Assembly (NCBI GenBank): GCA_049472395.1
Contig: JBLIRR010000003.1
Coordinates: 186,001 to 250,000 of the forward strand
Direction of reading: 5' to 3'
Length of the DNA: 64,000 nucleotides
From: JBLIRR01 sp049472395
GTDB lineage: Bacteria > SZUA-182 > DTGQ01 > JBLIRR01
The translations under genes and the position numbers were made by a program. Within the stretch, counting starts at the first letter, position 1. Each line of letters starts with the position of its first letter. Positions 18,621 to 28,169 of this stretch are shown here, one piece after another. Under the pieces are notes generated by a model. That model saw only the letters and a list, made by a program, of their open reading frames with translations. It made no database searches and was not told where the DNA came from.

Positions 18621-20954
18621 ATGAATATGATAGCAATGTTTTTAAAAGCACGCAATGAGAAAACAAAAAATTCCCCCCTGATAATTGTAATGCTCTTAAT
18701 CCTCTGTTATCATGGATGCAGACAATCAAGTTACATCCAATCCGCAGGCAAATATCATCTTCAACGAGGTCCTGCATATTCAGGCCATTTTCAGGCTATT
18801 ACCACAGGTGACCTCAATGGTGACGGGCATATTGATCTTATTGGAGGAAAATCGAGCTCATCCGGGCAGGATTTGGTCATCTGGTATGGAAATGGCATGG
18901 GCACATGGAGAACCATGGTAAGGTTACCAATCCATGGCGCGATAAATTCACTGGCGCTTGGGGATATCAACAACGATGGACGCAAGGATATATGCCTTTC
19001 CATTTGGGAGGAAACAACAGGTATTTCCGTGTGGCTCAATCTCGATGAAAATGAATGGCAGGAAGCCCTCCCTCCGACAGAAACCGGATTATACAATGGA
19101 GTATGCATTTACGACATCAATCAGGATGAAAGCGCAGATATACTGGCAGCAAACTATTCCACGAGAAATGGAAGGCCGGAGGGAATCCATATATGGCTTG
19201 GCGACAATAAAGGCAATTGGATGTTCAGACATGGGCCTACCTCACGTGGAAGATTTGCCAATATAATTGTCGAAGATTTTAATCATGATGGCAACCCGGA
19301 TCTTGCAGCGACAAGCTGGGGACTTCCGGAAAAGCTTTTAGTCTGGCTTGGCCGGGCAGGAATGCAAAATTGGGCTGCCATGCCCCCTTTAGATAGCGGG
19401 AGCTTTTGGGGAATCAGAAGCGCTGATTTTAACAATGATGGCAACCCGGATCTTGTGGCCACAACCTATCAGGAGGGGGTCAAGGTTTATTATGGGTATG
19501 GCACGGGTATCTTTTCCGAGCCTCAAATTCTTATTGACAATGGACACTTCTGGGAGGTTCAGGCCTCTGACATCAATAATGATGGGTGGCCTGATATTAT
19601 AGCGAGTTCCTTTGATAACAAGGGTATCAAATTATGGATCAATGGCAAACATCATAAAAGAACAACTATCCGTAAAGATGATGAGAAATCATTTTATAAA
19701 AAATGGGCGTACAAGAACACAAGCATGAAAAGCAGGCCTTGGGAACAGATAGAGGGGGCGCTGCCCAATTTCGGAAGTTTTTATGATATGGCGGTCGCAG
19801 ATTTTAATCAGGATGGCTATATGGACCTTGCCGCTGCCCATAGGGGCGAAGGGATTAAGGTGTGGCAAAATCTCATCTTTTTTGATCATACTGATGAGAG
19901 GATAGAAGCCGGATATATTGATTCAAATACCAGAGGCATAAGCGCCGCGCAATTAGAAAAAGAGATCATTCCGAAAGTACATTATCATAAGCGCGAGCTG
20001 CCCGAGGAGCTTGTTGAAAAGGAAGGAAACCTTGTATATCGTGTCATAGACGGGATCCCGGAATATATCATCGGTGGCGGAGACACCATAGAGGTTACCA
20101 TCTGGGAAGGTATGCATTCAAATCGCTTTTCTCTTCCCGTTAAATTAAATGGGACTATCTCAACACCTTTTTTTGATAATTTTAAGATGGCAGGGTTCAC
20201 CAGCAGCGAAGCCGATGCAGCTCTCACTGAAAAGATGAAAAAATTTATCAATAATCCAAGATTAGATGTGAGAGTTACTGAGTTTAAAAGTAAAAAAGTC
20301 ACTCTTCTCGGAGCGATTCATAGGACAGATTACGATAAGACAGGACCTGGAATACATTATCTTCAGGGTAAAACAAAAATAATAGAGTTTCTCTCACAAT
20401 GCGGAGGGACCTCGAGAGATGCAGACCTCAGGCAAATAGAGATAATCCGGAAGGGCAAGACACACAATGTTAACCTTTATTCGGTTATCCAGGGGAATTT
20501 TCTTGAGAATATTATCCTTGATCATGAAGACGTCATATTTATCCCCACTATTAATGAATCATCCTCCCGTGTATTTATATTCGGAGAAATTGGCTCACCC
20601 GGGATTTACCCTTTCTCAGGCTCTTTTACCTTGCTGGAAGCCCTTGCCGAGGCCGGAGGATACAGCGAGGATGCATGTCTGAGTTCCATAAAAGTGGTCA
20701 GGGGGGACATCTCAAATCCGGAGGTTATATCATGTGATTTTAACCGGCTTGTTAAAAAGGGCGATATTACCCAGAATATTCATCTTTGCAAAAATGATCT
20801 CATATTTGTACCCAAACGTAAAATCGTTAATATGAACAAGTTTGCAGACAATATCACCTCACTTCTAAGACTTGTTCTCTATCCAGTGGCTCTTGTCAAT
20901 ACCTTCAGAAATCCTGAGGATATAAATCTTCAACTTGATCTCGGGTATAAATAG
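18621..20954 (+). CDS. Beta-propeller (FG-GAP/VCBS) fused to a Wza-type polysaccharide export protein
   Basis: A 777-residue predicted secreted lipoprotein. A hydrophobic signal (about 18-32) ends at a Cys in HGCRQSS, a non-ideal lipobox. Seven repeats of the FG-GAP/VCBS type follow, each with a DxNxDG-like calcium loop: GDLNGDG, GDINNDG, YDINQDE, EDFNHDG, ADFNNDG, SDINNDG and ADFNQDG. That is the number for a complete seven-bladed propeller (about 55-425). From about residue 480 comes the polysaccharide export (PES) domain, with YIIGGGDTIEVTIWE, then two SLBB domains (starting at VTLLGAI and VFIFGEIGSPG). A C-terminal hydrophobic helix (SLLRLVLYPVALV) could form the Wza-like outer-membrane pore. 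Ordinary Wza is about 350-380 residues with no propeller. It starts directly after the HD-GYP-like gene. Confidence 0.88.
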   Translation: MNMIAMFLKARNEKTKNSPLIIVMLLILCYHGCRQSSYIQSAGKYHLQRGPAYSGHFQAITTGDLNGDGHIDLIGGKSSSSGQDLVIWYGNGMGTWRTMVRLPIHGAINSLALGDINNDGRKDICLSIWEETTGISVWLNLDENEWQEALPPTETGLYNGVCIYDINQDESADILAANYSTRNGRPEGIHIWLGDNKGNWMFRHGPTSRGRFANIIVEDFNHDGNPDLAATSWGLPEKLLVWLGRAGMQNWAAMPPLDSGSFWGIRSADFNNDGNPDLVATTYQEGVKVYYGYGTGIFSEPQILIDNGHFWEVQASDINNDGWPDIIASSFDNKGIKLWINGKHHKRTTIRKDDEKSFYKKWAYKNTSMKSRPWEQIEGALPNFGSFYDMAVADFNQDGYMDLAAAHRGEGIKVWQNLIFFDHTDERIEAGYIDSNTRGISAAQLEKEIIPKVHYHKRELPEELVEKEGNLVYRVIDGIPEYIIGGGDTIEVTIWEGMHSNRFSLPVKLNGTISTPFFDNFKMAGFTSSEADAALTEKMKKFINNPRLDVRVTEFKSKKVTLLGAIHRTDYDKTGPGIHYLQGKTKIIEFLSQCGGTSRDADLRQIEIIRKGKTHNVNLYSVIQGNFLENIILDHEDVIFIPTINESSSRVFIFGEIGSPGIYPFSGSFTLLEALAEAGGYSEDACLSSIKVVRGDISNPEVISCDFNRLVKKGDITQNIHLCKNDLIFVPKRKIVNMNKFADNITSLLRLVLYPVALVNTFRNPEDINLQLDLGYK

Positions 20955-20973
20955 ATTAAATATCACTCCTTTT

Positions 20974-22356
20974 ATGAAACTAACAGACATAAATAAACAA
21001 AATTCCTCTGCAATTTTATTTTTCTGTTTTTTGGTAATCCTCTGCATCGGAATTTCCTTCGGACTTGCGAATATTAAACCGGACCTTGGGCTTATGATTG
21101 TCATTGGCATAACGATACTGATTCTCTCCTTTTTGGATACGGAGATCGCTCTTTATATTTTAATTTTCTCTATGCTTCTCTCCCCGGAGATAGGACAAAG
21201 AACAGTATCTGGTGAAGGGATGACACTTCGTATTGAAGATTTTGTCCTGTTTATTATAGCCTTCGGATGGTTTGCCAAGAATGCTTATTTCAAAGAAATT
21301 GAGGGTATGGGGCTTGTTCGTGAAAATTCCTTAAATCCATATATAGCCCGGTATATTCTTGTATGTATTCTTTCTACAGCTATAGGTATGATCGCGGGCA
21401 GGGTCAATATAAAGACCGGCTTTTTCTTTGTATTAAAATATTTTGAATATATTATTGTATTCTTCATTCTTATCAATCACCTTCACGAAAAAAAACAGAT
21501 TCAAGGCTATGTAATAGCTTTGCTTCTCACCTGTTTCATAGTATGTGTTATAGCCATGCTGCAGATACCTAAGGGCATACGCGTTACTGCGCCTTTTGAG
21601 GGTTACCACGGCGAGCCAAATACCCTCGGTGGTTATATGCTTCTCATGCAATCTATTGTCATAGGGCTTTTTTTTGCAATAGATTCAATTAAAATAAAGG
21701 TGTGTCTGGGGGCTCTTGGTACTATGATAACTATCGTCATCCTCCATACTCTTTCAAGAAGCACATGGCTTGCCGCTTTCTTCATCGCAGCTTTTTTTAT
21801 TCTTTTCCTAAAAAAGAAACAAAGAATGATAGCTTTATTTATCGTTGGAGTTTTGGCAATCCTTCTTGCCGCTTTTGCTCCGGTCAGGATAAAGGAAAGG
21901 GTCAAGGAAACATTTGTAGATAAAGAAGTTCCCTGGCGAGAAGAAAGGATCATGGGTAGAACTGTAGACCAATCGACAGCAATAAGAATATCTTCCTGGA
22001 AAAATGGCGTGAGTGATTGGTTAAAATATCATTTCATCTTTGGTTATGGAATAACAGGCTATACTTTCATGGATGCCCAATACGTGAGAGTAGCAGTAGA
22101 GAGTGGAATAATAGGACTTATTACTTTCATCAGTTTAATCTTTGCACTCTTTAAATATGCCTTTATTTCTTATCAAACGGTTCAATCCCCTCTTTTTAAG
22201 GGATTATCTTTAAGTTATATGGCAGGCCTTGTAGGTTTGCTTGGCCATTCCATAGGGACTAATACCTTTATCATAGTGCGAATTATGGAACCCTTCTGGT
22301 TCCTCTCGGGAATGGTTATCATGCTTCCTGAATTAGAGAAGGAACAAAAAAACTAA
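20974..22356 (+). CDS. O-antigen ligase / Wzy polymerase-like membrane protein
   Basis: A polytopic protein with about eleven hydrophobic segments and one larger periplasmic loop. The GEPNTLGGYMLLM segment (around residue 212) matches the conserved region of the Wzy_C/O-antigen ligase family, and RSTWLAAFF follows, as in many bacterial polymerases. Such proteins either polymerise lipid-linked repeat units or ligate glycan to an acceptor. Sequence alone does not separate the two. I prefer the ATG at 20974; a TTG at 20935 would overlap the Wza-like gene. Its company (Wzz-kinase and Wza) favours the polymerase role. Confidence 0.8.
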   Translation: MKLTDINKQNSSAILFFCFLVILCIGISFGLANIKPDLGLMIVIGITILILSFLDTEIALYILIFSMLLSPEIGQRTVSGEGMTLRIEDFVLFIIAFGWFAKNAYFKEIEGMGLVRENSLNPYIARYILVCILSTAIGMIAGRVNIKTGFFFVLKYFEYIIVFFILINHLHEKKQIQGYVIALLLTCFIVCVIAMLQIPKGIRVTAPFEGYHGEPNTLGGYMLLMQSIVIGLFFAIDSIKIKVCLGALGTMITIVILHTLSRSTWLAAFFIAAFFILFLKKKQRMIALFIVGVLAILLAAFAPVRIKERVKETFVDKEVPWREERIMGRTVDQSTAIRISSWKNGVSDWLKYHFIFGYGITGYTFMDAQYVRVAVESGIIGLITFISLIFALFKYAFISYQTVQSPLFKGLSLSYMAGLVGLLGHSIGTNTFIIVRIMEPFWFLSGMVIMLPELEKEQKN

Positions 22357-22368
22357 GAATTCCCCCTA

Positions 22369-23211
22369 ATGAGTTTAATAGCTAATAATCAAAACAATTT
22401 GACTATTATAGAAGCACATAGGAAATGGTTCGTCCTTTTTGATTTCAAAGAATTAACTCGCTTTAGTGAACTGCTTTATTTTCTGGTACTACGAGATATC
22501 AAGGTCCGGTATAAACAGACGGTATTTGGTGCACTCTGGGCAATACTTCAGCCTTTTTTCACAATGGTAATCTTTACTATTTTCTTTGGGAAAATGGCTA
22601 ATATGCCGTCAGATGGCATCCCTTACCCTATATTCTCTTATTCTGCTCTTCTTCCCTGGACCTATTTTGCAAACTCCATTTCCCAATCTGGTAATAGTCT
22701 TATAAACAATGCAAATCTTATTACAAAAATATATTTCCCTCGCCTATACATTCCCATAAGTGCAACACTCAGCGGTCTTGTGGACTTCTTTATAGCTCTG
22801 ATGGTTCTGGCAGGGATGATGCTCTTTTATAAATTTATCCCGGGATACTACCTTATTCTATTCCCTTTTCTTATCTTTTTAACCTTTCTTCTAGCCACTA
22901 GTGTTGGGCTCTCACTCTCAGCTTTGAATGTTAAATACAGGGATATTCGCCATGTTATCCCCTTCATGATCCAAATCTGGCTTTTTGTCACACCAGTGAT
23001 TTATCCAACTAGTATTGCTAAAAAGTACTCATGGATCCTATATCTCAATCCGATGGCAGGTATTATTGAAAATTTTAGGGCTTCTTTACTTGGACATAAA
23101 GCAGTTCAGTGGATAGAGTTGGGTTTCTCTGCAATTATCATCATATTTCTTTTTATTATAAGTGTAGTTTATTTCAACTATATGGAGAGGGAATTCGCGG
23201 ATGTAATTTAA
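22369..23211 (+). CDS. wzm: ABC-2 type polysaccharide exporter permease (Wzm-like)
   Basis: This 280-residue membrane protein has six hydrophobic helices and the ABC2_membrane pattern: LRDIKVRYKQTVFGALWAIL near the N terminus, LPWTYFANSI, and LNVKYRDIRHVIPFMIQIWLFVTPVIYP in two conserved stretches towards the C terminus. It pairs with the ATPase that starts 14 bases downstream to move completed lipid-linked polysaccharide across the inner membrane. It lies 12 bases after the Wzy-like gene. Confidence 0.9.
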   Translation: MSLIANNQNNLTIIEAHRKWFVLFDFKELTRFSELLYFLVLRDIKVRYKQTVFGALWAILQPFFTMVIFTIFFGKMANMPSDGIPYPIFSYSALLPWTYFANSISQSGNSLINNANLITKIYFPRLYIPISATLSGLVDFFIALMVLAGMMLFYKFIPGYYLILFPFLIFLTFLLATSVGLSLSALNVKYRDIRHVIPFMIQIWLFVTPVIYPTSIAKKYSWILYLNPMAGIIENFRASLLGHKAVQWIELGFSAIIIIFLFIISVVYFNYMEREFADVI

Positions 23212-23225
23212 TTAAAGGGAAATGA

Positions 23226-24509
23226 ATGTCATCTTTGGCTCTCAAAGTAGAAAATTTATCTAAAAAATATCATATAGGAACTCGTAATACATATAATACT
23301 ATTAGAGAATCCATTATAAATGCACTAACCACATCTTTCCTCAGGTTAAAGAATATAGGAAAATCAATACAAAAAGAAGAGATTATCTGGGCACTAAAAG
23401 ATATCTCATTCGATGTAAAACATGGTGATGTCATTGGAATTATAGGCCAAAATGGTGCTGGCAAATCCACTTTGCTTAAAATCCTTACCCGTATTACACA
23501 TCCGACACACGGCAGGATTACGTTAAAAGGGAGGATAGCAAGTCTGCTAGAAGTGGGCACAGGCTTTCATCCTGAGCTGACTGGTAAAGAAAATATTTAC
23601 CTTAACGGAGCTATTCTTGGAATGAACCGATACGAAATTAGCAGAAAATTTGATGAAATTGTTGATTTTGCTGAAATAGAGAAATTTCTTAATACTCCTG
23701 TAAAAAGATATTCAAGTGGAATGTATATGCGCTTAGCCTTTGCCGTGGCGGCCCACCTAGAACCAGAAATTCTTTTAGTCGATGAGGTGTTAGCGGTAGG
23801 TGATTATATGTTCCAGAAAAAATGTCTTGGCAAAATGGAAGAAGTGGCAAAGGAAGGGCGAACAGTTTTATTCGTAAGTCATAACATGTCCGCAATTCGA
23901 TCCCTTTGCGAACAGGTTATTCTCTTAGATTCCGGTAATATTATACGGATGGGGAATGCTGAAGAAATTATTTCCGATTATCTTTGTGGAAAAAGCAATA
24001 TAATGATGGGAGAATGTATTTGGGACGAAGATGAGAAATCTCCGGGCAATACTGATATCAAAGCCCGGGCGATACGAATTATTAATAGTAAAGGAATTAC
24101 ATCAGATACAATAATAGATGATGAAGAAGCATATGTTGAGATTGATTATCATATTTTTCATTCTCTTCGGGACGTGCAGATCGGCTTTCAGTTATTGAGC
24201 TCGAATGGAACAATAGTGCTATGCACAGGTGATGGTGACAATGAGTATGGAAAAATCCGCGAACCTGGATTATATCGCTCTCGCTGTAAGATTCCAAAAA
24301 ATCTGTTGAATAGCGGTACCTATTTAGTAAAACTAAATGGGCATATACCTCGCGTAAAAATATTATTTCCTGATGAGATATTATTACCCTTTACAGTAAT
24401 ACAAAGTATAGAGCTCGGTGGATATGGACGAAGACCTGGAGTCATAAGGCCCATACTGGATTGGGAAATACGCAAAATAGAAAAAAAATATGAAAAAGAA
24501 ACTGTTTAA
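23226..24509 (+). CDS. wzt: ABC transporter ATPase with C-terminal glycan-binding domain (Wzt-like)
   Basis: The ATPase half (1-240) has Walker A GQNGAGKST (about 74-82), the signature YSSGMYMRLAF, Walker B EILLVDEVLAVGD, and FVSHN. Residues about 260-427 form a beta-rich domain like the Wzt C-terminal module that reads the non-reducing end of O-antigen chains (for example IDYHIFHSL and GTYLVKLNG). This architecture is known for exporters whose substrate carries a terminal modification such as methyl or phosphate. A SAM methyltransferase (30562-31233) and a carbamoyltransferase (38705-40576) in the locus are possible sources of that cap. It overlaps the next gene by 20 bases. Confidence 0.9.
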   Translation: MSSLALKVENLSKKYHIGTRNTYNTIRESIINALTTSFLRLKNIGKSIQKEEIIWALKDISFDVKHGDVIGIIGQNGAGKSTLLKILTRITHPTHGRITLKGRIASLLEVGTGFHPELTGKENIYLNGAILGMNRYEISRKFDEIVDFAEIEKFLNTPVKRYSSGMYMRLAFAVAAHLEPEILLVDEVLAVGDYMFQKKCLGKMEEVAKEGRTVLFVSHNMSAIRSLCEQVILLDSGNIIRMGNAEEIISDYLCGKSNIMMGECIWDEDEKSPGNTDIKARAIRIINSKGITSDTIIDDEEAYVEIDYHIFHSLRDVQIGFQLLSSNGTIVLCTGDGDNEYGKIREPGLYRSRCKIPKNLLNSGTYLVKLNGHIPRVKILFPDEILLPFTVIQSIELGGYGRRPGVIRPILDWEIRKIEKKYEKETV

Positions 24510-25791
24510 GTCATATCTGCAAAAAAAAAAAATAAAATGTATTGGACGTCTTTTCATAAAAGGATTACCCAAACTTATACTATGTAAACTTAAAGGAGAA
24601 AATACACTGTGGTGGAGATATGAATTCAATCACCTTTTCTATAACTCTAAGATCATATTCAATGTCAATAGGGCGAAAACTCATACCCACCCCAAAAAGG
24701 CGCTTATGTGTTACATAATTCATCCATTCCTGATAAATAAGAAAGCTGACATATTCTTTGCCCATACAAATATATGGCGGGCTCTTGAAATCGCCAGAAT
24801 AATTGGTGAATTTGGATATATAGTAGATGGGATAAGCTATGATGACTATGATAGCAAGATCAGTGACAATTATGATCTATTAATCGGTTTTGGGCGCGCT
24901 TGCGTTTTGGCAAAACGATTATCTGAGCAAACTGTCAAATTATATATCGCAACCGAATCAGAAGCAACTATTCATAATAGGCGAGAAAGTGAAAGCCTGG
25001 AGCGATTAAATAACAGACGCTCATGTAACCTTACTCCTATGAGAAAGTCCTACAAAATTTTTTCAAATGATCTAAAATACTTCGATGCTATAGCTTGTCT
25101 GGGCAATAAAGTAACGGCTGATACTTATAGACCCTTTTTTAAAAAAAAAATATATTGCTTTAACAATCATGGCTATGACCATAATATGGGGCTTTCTGAC
25201 CACAAAAATTTTAAGACGGCTAGACGAAAATTTCTTTTTTTCGGCAGCATAGGCCAAGTATTATTTGGTCTTGATCTGCTATTAGAGGTATTTGCCAAAA
25301 AGCCTCTCTTAGATCTATTTGTGTGCGGACCATTCGAAAAAGAAAAGGAATTTATTCAATGTTACTGGGAGGAATTATATAATAAACCAAATATACATCC
25401 TGTGGGGTGGGTGTCCTTAAAAAGCAAGATATTCTCCGATCTTATGAAAAAGTGTGGCATGGTGATTGTTCCTATATGTTCGGGAGCTTCGACTGGATCA
25501 GTTATAGTGTGTATGGGTAAAGGGCTGATCCCAATTGTTACTAAAGAAGCAGGTATTGATACTGATGATTTCGGTATTACGCTCTCTTCTTCTAATTTAA
25601 AAGATATTGATGAAAAAATTGAGTGGATTTCAAACCAACCTGCTAAATGGCACGAGGAAATGCATTATAAAGTTCTTAAGGCAGCACAAAGGGATTTCAG
25701 CCAGGAAGCATTTACAAGACGGTTTACAGAAATATTTAAGAATATCATAATAAATAATAACACAGGTTCAATTGCCCAAATTCACAAATAG
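24490..25791 (+). CDS. Glycosyltransferase-like protein (GT-B type, divergent)
   Basis: The 433-residue protein is basic at its N terminus. Its C-terminal half resembles the donor-binding domain of GT4-type enzymes: FLFFGSIGQVLFGLDLLLE, a HPVGWVSLKS segment, and VPICSGASTGSVIVCMGKGLIPIVTKEAG in broken pieces where GT4 enzymes have the E-x7-E region. The canonical glutamates are not obvious. The N-terminal half has the FFAHTNIWRALEIARIIGE and YDLLIGFGR patterns typical of glycosyltransferases in capsule loci. Its ATG lies inside the end of the wzt gene. The sugar is unknown. Confidence 0.65.
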   Translation: MKKKLFKSYLQKKKIKCIGRLFIKGLPKLILCKLKGENTLWWRYEFNHLFYNSKIIFNVNRAKTHTHPKKALMCYIIHPFLINKKADIFFAHTNIWRALEIARIIGEFGYIVDGISYDDYDSKISDNYDLLIGFGRACVLAKRLSEQTVKLYIATESEATIHNRRESESLERLNNRRSCNLTPMRKSYKIFSNDLKYFDAIACLGNKVTADTYRPFFKKKIYCFNNHGYDHNMGLSDHKNFKTARRKFLFFGSIGQVLFGLDLLLEVFAKKPLLDLFVCGPFEKEKEFIQCYWEELYNKPNIHPVGWVSLKSKIFSDLMKKCGMVIVPICSGASTGSVIVCMGKGLIPIVTKEAGIDTDDFGITLSSSNLKDIDEKIEWISNQPAKWHEEMHYKVLKAAQRDFSQEAFTRRFTEIFKNIIINNNTGSIAQIHK

Positions 25792-25801
25792 TAATCTGAT
25801 T

Positions 25802-26779
25802 ATGCCCTATCTTACTTTAGAACAACTTCCCCCACCCCCTAAAGATAAGAGGGGCTGGCCTTGGACAGAAGAATCCCCCCTATTGCCTGACCTTATGCCT
25901 GATGGAAACACTTGGCCTAAAATTAGCATCATCACACCAACTTATAATCAAGATGAATTTTTTGAAGAGACCATTCGTTCAGTTCTTCTTCAAGGGTATC
26001 CAAATCTGGAATATATAATAATTGACGGCGAATCTACGGATAATACGATTGAAATTATTAAAAAATATTCACAATTCTTACCTTATTGGGTAAGTGAACC
26101 AGATAATGGGCAAAGCCATGCAGTAAATAAAGGTATAGAAAAATCAACTGGTCAGATTATTGGATGGATAAATTCTGACGATGTTTACTATCCAGGAGCA
26201 TTTAGAAGGATAATAGAAACAATGTGGGTACATGGTGCTCCTATTCACCCCATTATTTACGGGGGTATCGATTTAATTGATGAAAGGGGGCATTATCTTC
26301 AGAGATTTCCTGGGAAATTAGTTGATAAAAGAAAACTTATCGCATATTGGCGACAGGAATGGCATATTCCGCAACCGACAGTTTTCTTCCGAAGCGATAT
26401 TCTAAAAAAGCATTTATTGAATGAATCTCTCCATTACGCCATGGACTGGGAATTATACTTGCGCCTTTCGTATTCCTATCCTTTTCATCACCTTCCTTAT
26501 ACATTAGTTAAATTCCGCTCACATAGTAAAAGTAAGACGTCGGGAGGCTGGGAGCCTTTTAACCGGGAACAAATTACCATTTCAAAAAAATATTGGAGTA
26601 AAAATCCTAATTCATACATGTTCTACTGTTGTGATTATTATCTTTGGCCCTTAACAAAGAAGGGCAAATTAGTGCTCGCCTTTTTGAGAAATATATTAAA
26701 GCTGACGTTAGGACATAAATATTATGAGAAGATAAAAGTATTAAAGGGTACATTATTGGCCCGTCATTCTTATAAATAG
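25802..26779 (+). CDS. Glycosyltransferase family 2
   Basis: A GT-A fold enzyme. After a Pro-rich N terminus (PPPPKDKRGWPWTEE), the nucleotide-binding core begins at ISIITPTYNQDEFFEETIRS, continues with IIIDGESTDNT, and has the metal-binding DxD-like region as INSDDVYYPGAF. IPQPTVFFRSD and YAMDWELYLRLS are typical acceptor-side motifs. This subgroup is common in O-antigen loci. I choose the ATG at 25802; a TTG at 25772 overlapping the previous gene is the alternative. Confidence 0.88.
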   Translation: MPYLTLEQLPPPPKDKRGWPWTEESPLLPDLMPDGNTWPKISIITPTYNQDEFFEETIRSVLLQGYPNLEYIIIDGESTDNTIEIIKKYSQFLPYWVSEPDNGQSHAVNKGIEKSTGQIIGWINSDDVYYPGAFRRIIETMWVHGAPIHPIIYGGIDLIDERGHYLQRFPGKLVDKRKLIAYWRQEWHIPQPTVFFRSDILKKHLLNESLHYAMDWELYLRLSYSYPFHHLPYTLVKFRSHSKSKTSGGWEPFNREQITISKKYWSKNPNSYMFYCCDYYLWPLTKKGKLVLAFLRNILKLTLGHKYYEKIKVLKGTLLARHSYK

Positions 26780-26798
26780 GCTCACAAAATAGATTATT

Positions 26799-27947
26799 AT
26801 GGACCTTATTCTTGCCGCCCTATGTTCTATTCTTGGCATCGAGATTGTATTTCGAAAGCTTTATGATAAGATCTCTTCCACAAAGCACCATGGGGAGACT
26901 TATTATTCTTGGTCTTTCGTTTCCCCTCAAGGTATCCCCATAAGTAATCTAAAAGGGGATTTGAAGCTTTCCATTCATCCTTTCACGGTATATTCCAACG
27001 CACCTAACCAGAAAACCGACCAATTCAGTATCAATGCAAATGGCATAAGAACCAATGGAGGTATTGATCCTGACAATATTCCACCATCTCAAAGACGGAT
27101 ACTTATTCTTGGAGGCTCTACTGCATTTGGCACTGGCCTCAATTCTAATACTGAGACTTATGCCGCCCATATAAGCCGAATATTAAAAAATGTATGTGTT
27201 TTAAATGCGGGAGTAATAGGTTTTATTTCAGGACAAGAGCTGGTTCAATTGATTACTGACCTTGTTGTTTATAATCCCCACCTAGTGATCACATTAGATG
27301 GATTTAATGATTTATTCATCCAACTAAGGAAAGCGAAGGATTGGCCGGGGAAAGGAGCAAACGAATTTGAGGGATTAATATCGAGATTAGTCGCGTTATA
27401 TAAAATTGAGACAAGTATGTTCTATGGTTTTTTACACTGCTTCCGCGGTATTTATTCATTTCTTCTTACTATTTATAGGATCATTAAAAATGTAAGTGGG
27501 ATCATTCTCGGGAAAACATTAAAGACATACATTCAATCGTATATGCCTTTTATTTCGGTAAAAGAGGAGATGAAGGAATCAAATTTAATGACCTTTGAAG
27601 ATATAGTGGAGGAATATACATCAAATCTAGCAAAGATTACCCGTATAGGAAAGGGATTCGGCTTTAAACATCTTGCGGTTATGCAGCCTGCGCTTCTATC
27701 AGATAGAGAGAATTTTACCCCTAATGGTCGGTTTCATTTTTCTAAGGAGCAAATAAACCTATACGAGAGCTTTTTAGAATCAGCAATGAAAAGGCTTCAA
27801 GAATTGAATGTTGAACACTACTGTGCACACTATGATTTTAAAACCAATCATTCTCTTTTTTTAGATGATATCCATTTAACATCAAAAGGGTTTAATAAGC
27901 TTGCCTTTACAACAGTGAACATATTAAAACAAAAAGAGATGATCTAG
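26799..27947 (+). CDS. SGNH/GDSL-type hydrolase-like membrane-anchored protein
   Basis: A 382-residue protein with a hydrophobic N terminus (LILAALCSILGIEIVF). It then shows SGNH hydrolase blocks: ILGGSTAFGTG with candidate nucleophile Ser107, LDGFNDLF with the block III Asn, and DDIHLTSKG with Asp356 and His359 as the catalytic pair. Related proteins in polysaccharide loci remove or transfer acetyl groups on glycans. Similar SGNH proteins are often found with SxtJ, DUF5989 and carbamoyltransferase genes, which occur here 10 kb downstream. It is probably exposed to the periplasm. Confidence 0.78.
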   Translation: MDLILAALCSILGIEIVFRKLYDKISSTKHHGETYYSWSFVSPQGIPISNLKGDLKLSIHPFTVYSNAPNQKTDQFSINANGIRTNGGIDPDNIPPSQRRILILGGSTAFGTGLNSNTETYAAHISRILKNVCVLNAGVIGFISGQELVQLITDLVVYNPHLVITLDGFNDLFIQLRKAKDWPGKGANEFEGLISRLVALYKIETSMFYGFLHCFRGIYSFLLTIYRIIKNVSGIILGKTLKTYIQSYMPFISVKEEMKESNLMTFEDIVEEYTSNLAKITRIGKGFGFKHLAVMQPALLSDRENFTPNGRFHFSKEQINLYESFLESAMKRLQELNVEHYCAHYDFKTNHSLFLDDIHLTSKGFNKLAFTTVNILKQKEMI

Positions 27948-28010
27948 TATTATTTAATAATCACAGAAAACTATTTTTTCAAATTCAAAGCTACGCAGGG
28001 GAGAGAAGGC

Positions 28011-28136
28011 ATGAATATATTAGTCAATATTATTCAAGAATGGTTATTGGCATTTAAAAAGTTTTGGTCAAAAATTATTAAAGGAATTAATAACAATGAT
28101 AAAAACCCCCCTGATAATATGTACCCTATGTGGTGA
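28011..28136 (+). CDS. Small ORF, 41 residues, cationic amphipathic
   Basis: An ATG preceded by GGGGAGAGAAGGC (a good ribosome site) opens a 41-codon frame. The product begins MNILVNIIQEWLLAFKKFW and continues with SKIIKGI, which plots as a cationic amphipathic helix, then an Asn/Pro-rich end. I do not recognise a family. It fills the gap between the SGNH gene and the next GT2. It could be a real small membrane-associated protein or a chance frame; the ribosome site is the main support. Confidence 0.4.
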   Translation: MNILVNIIQEWLLAFKKFWSKIIKGINNNDKNPPDNMYPMW

Positions 28137-28169
28137 TATGCAACCATTATCTTTTAATGTATTGAGTTC

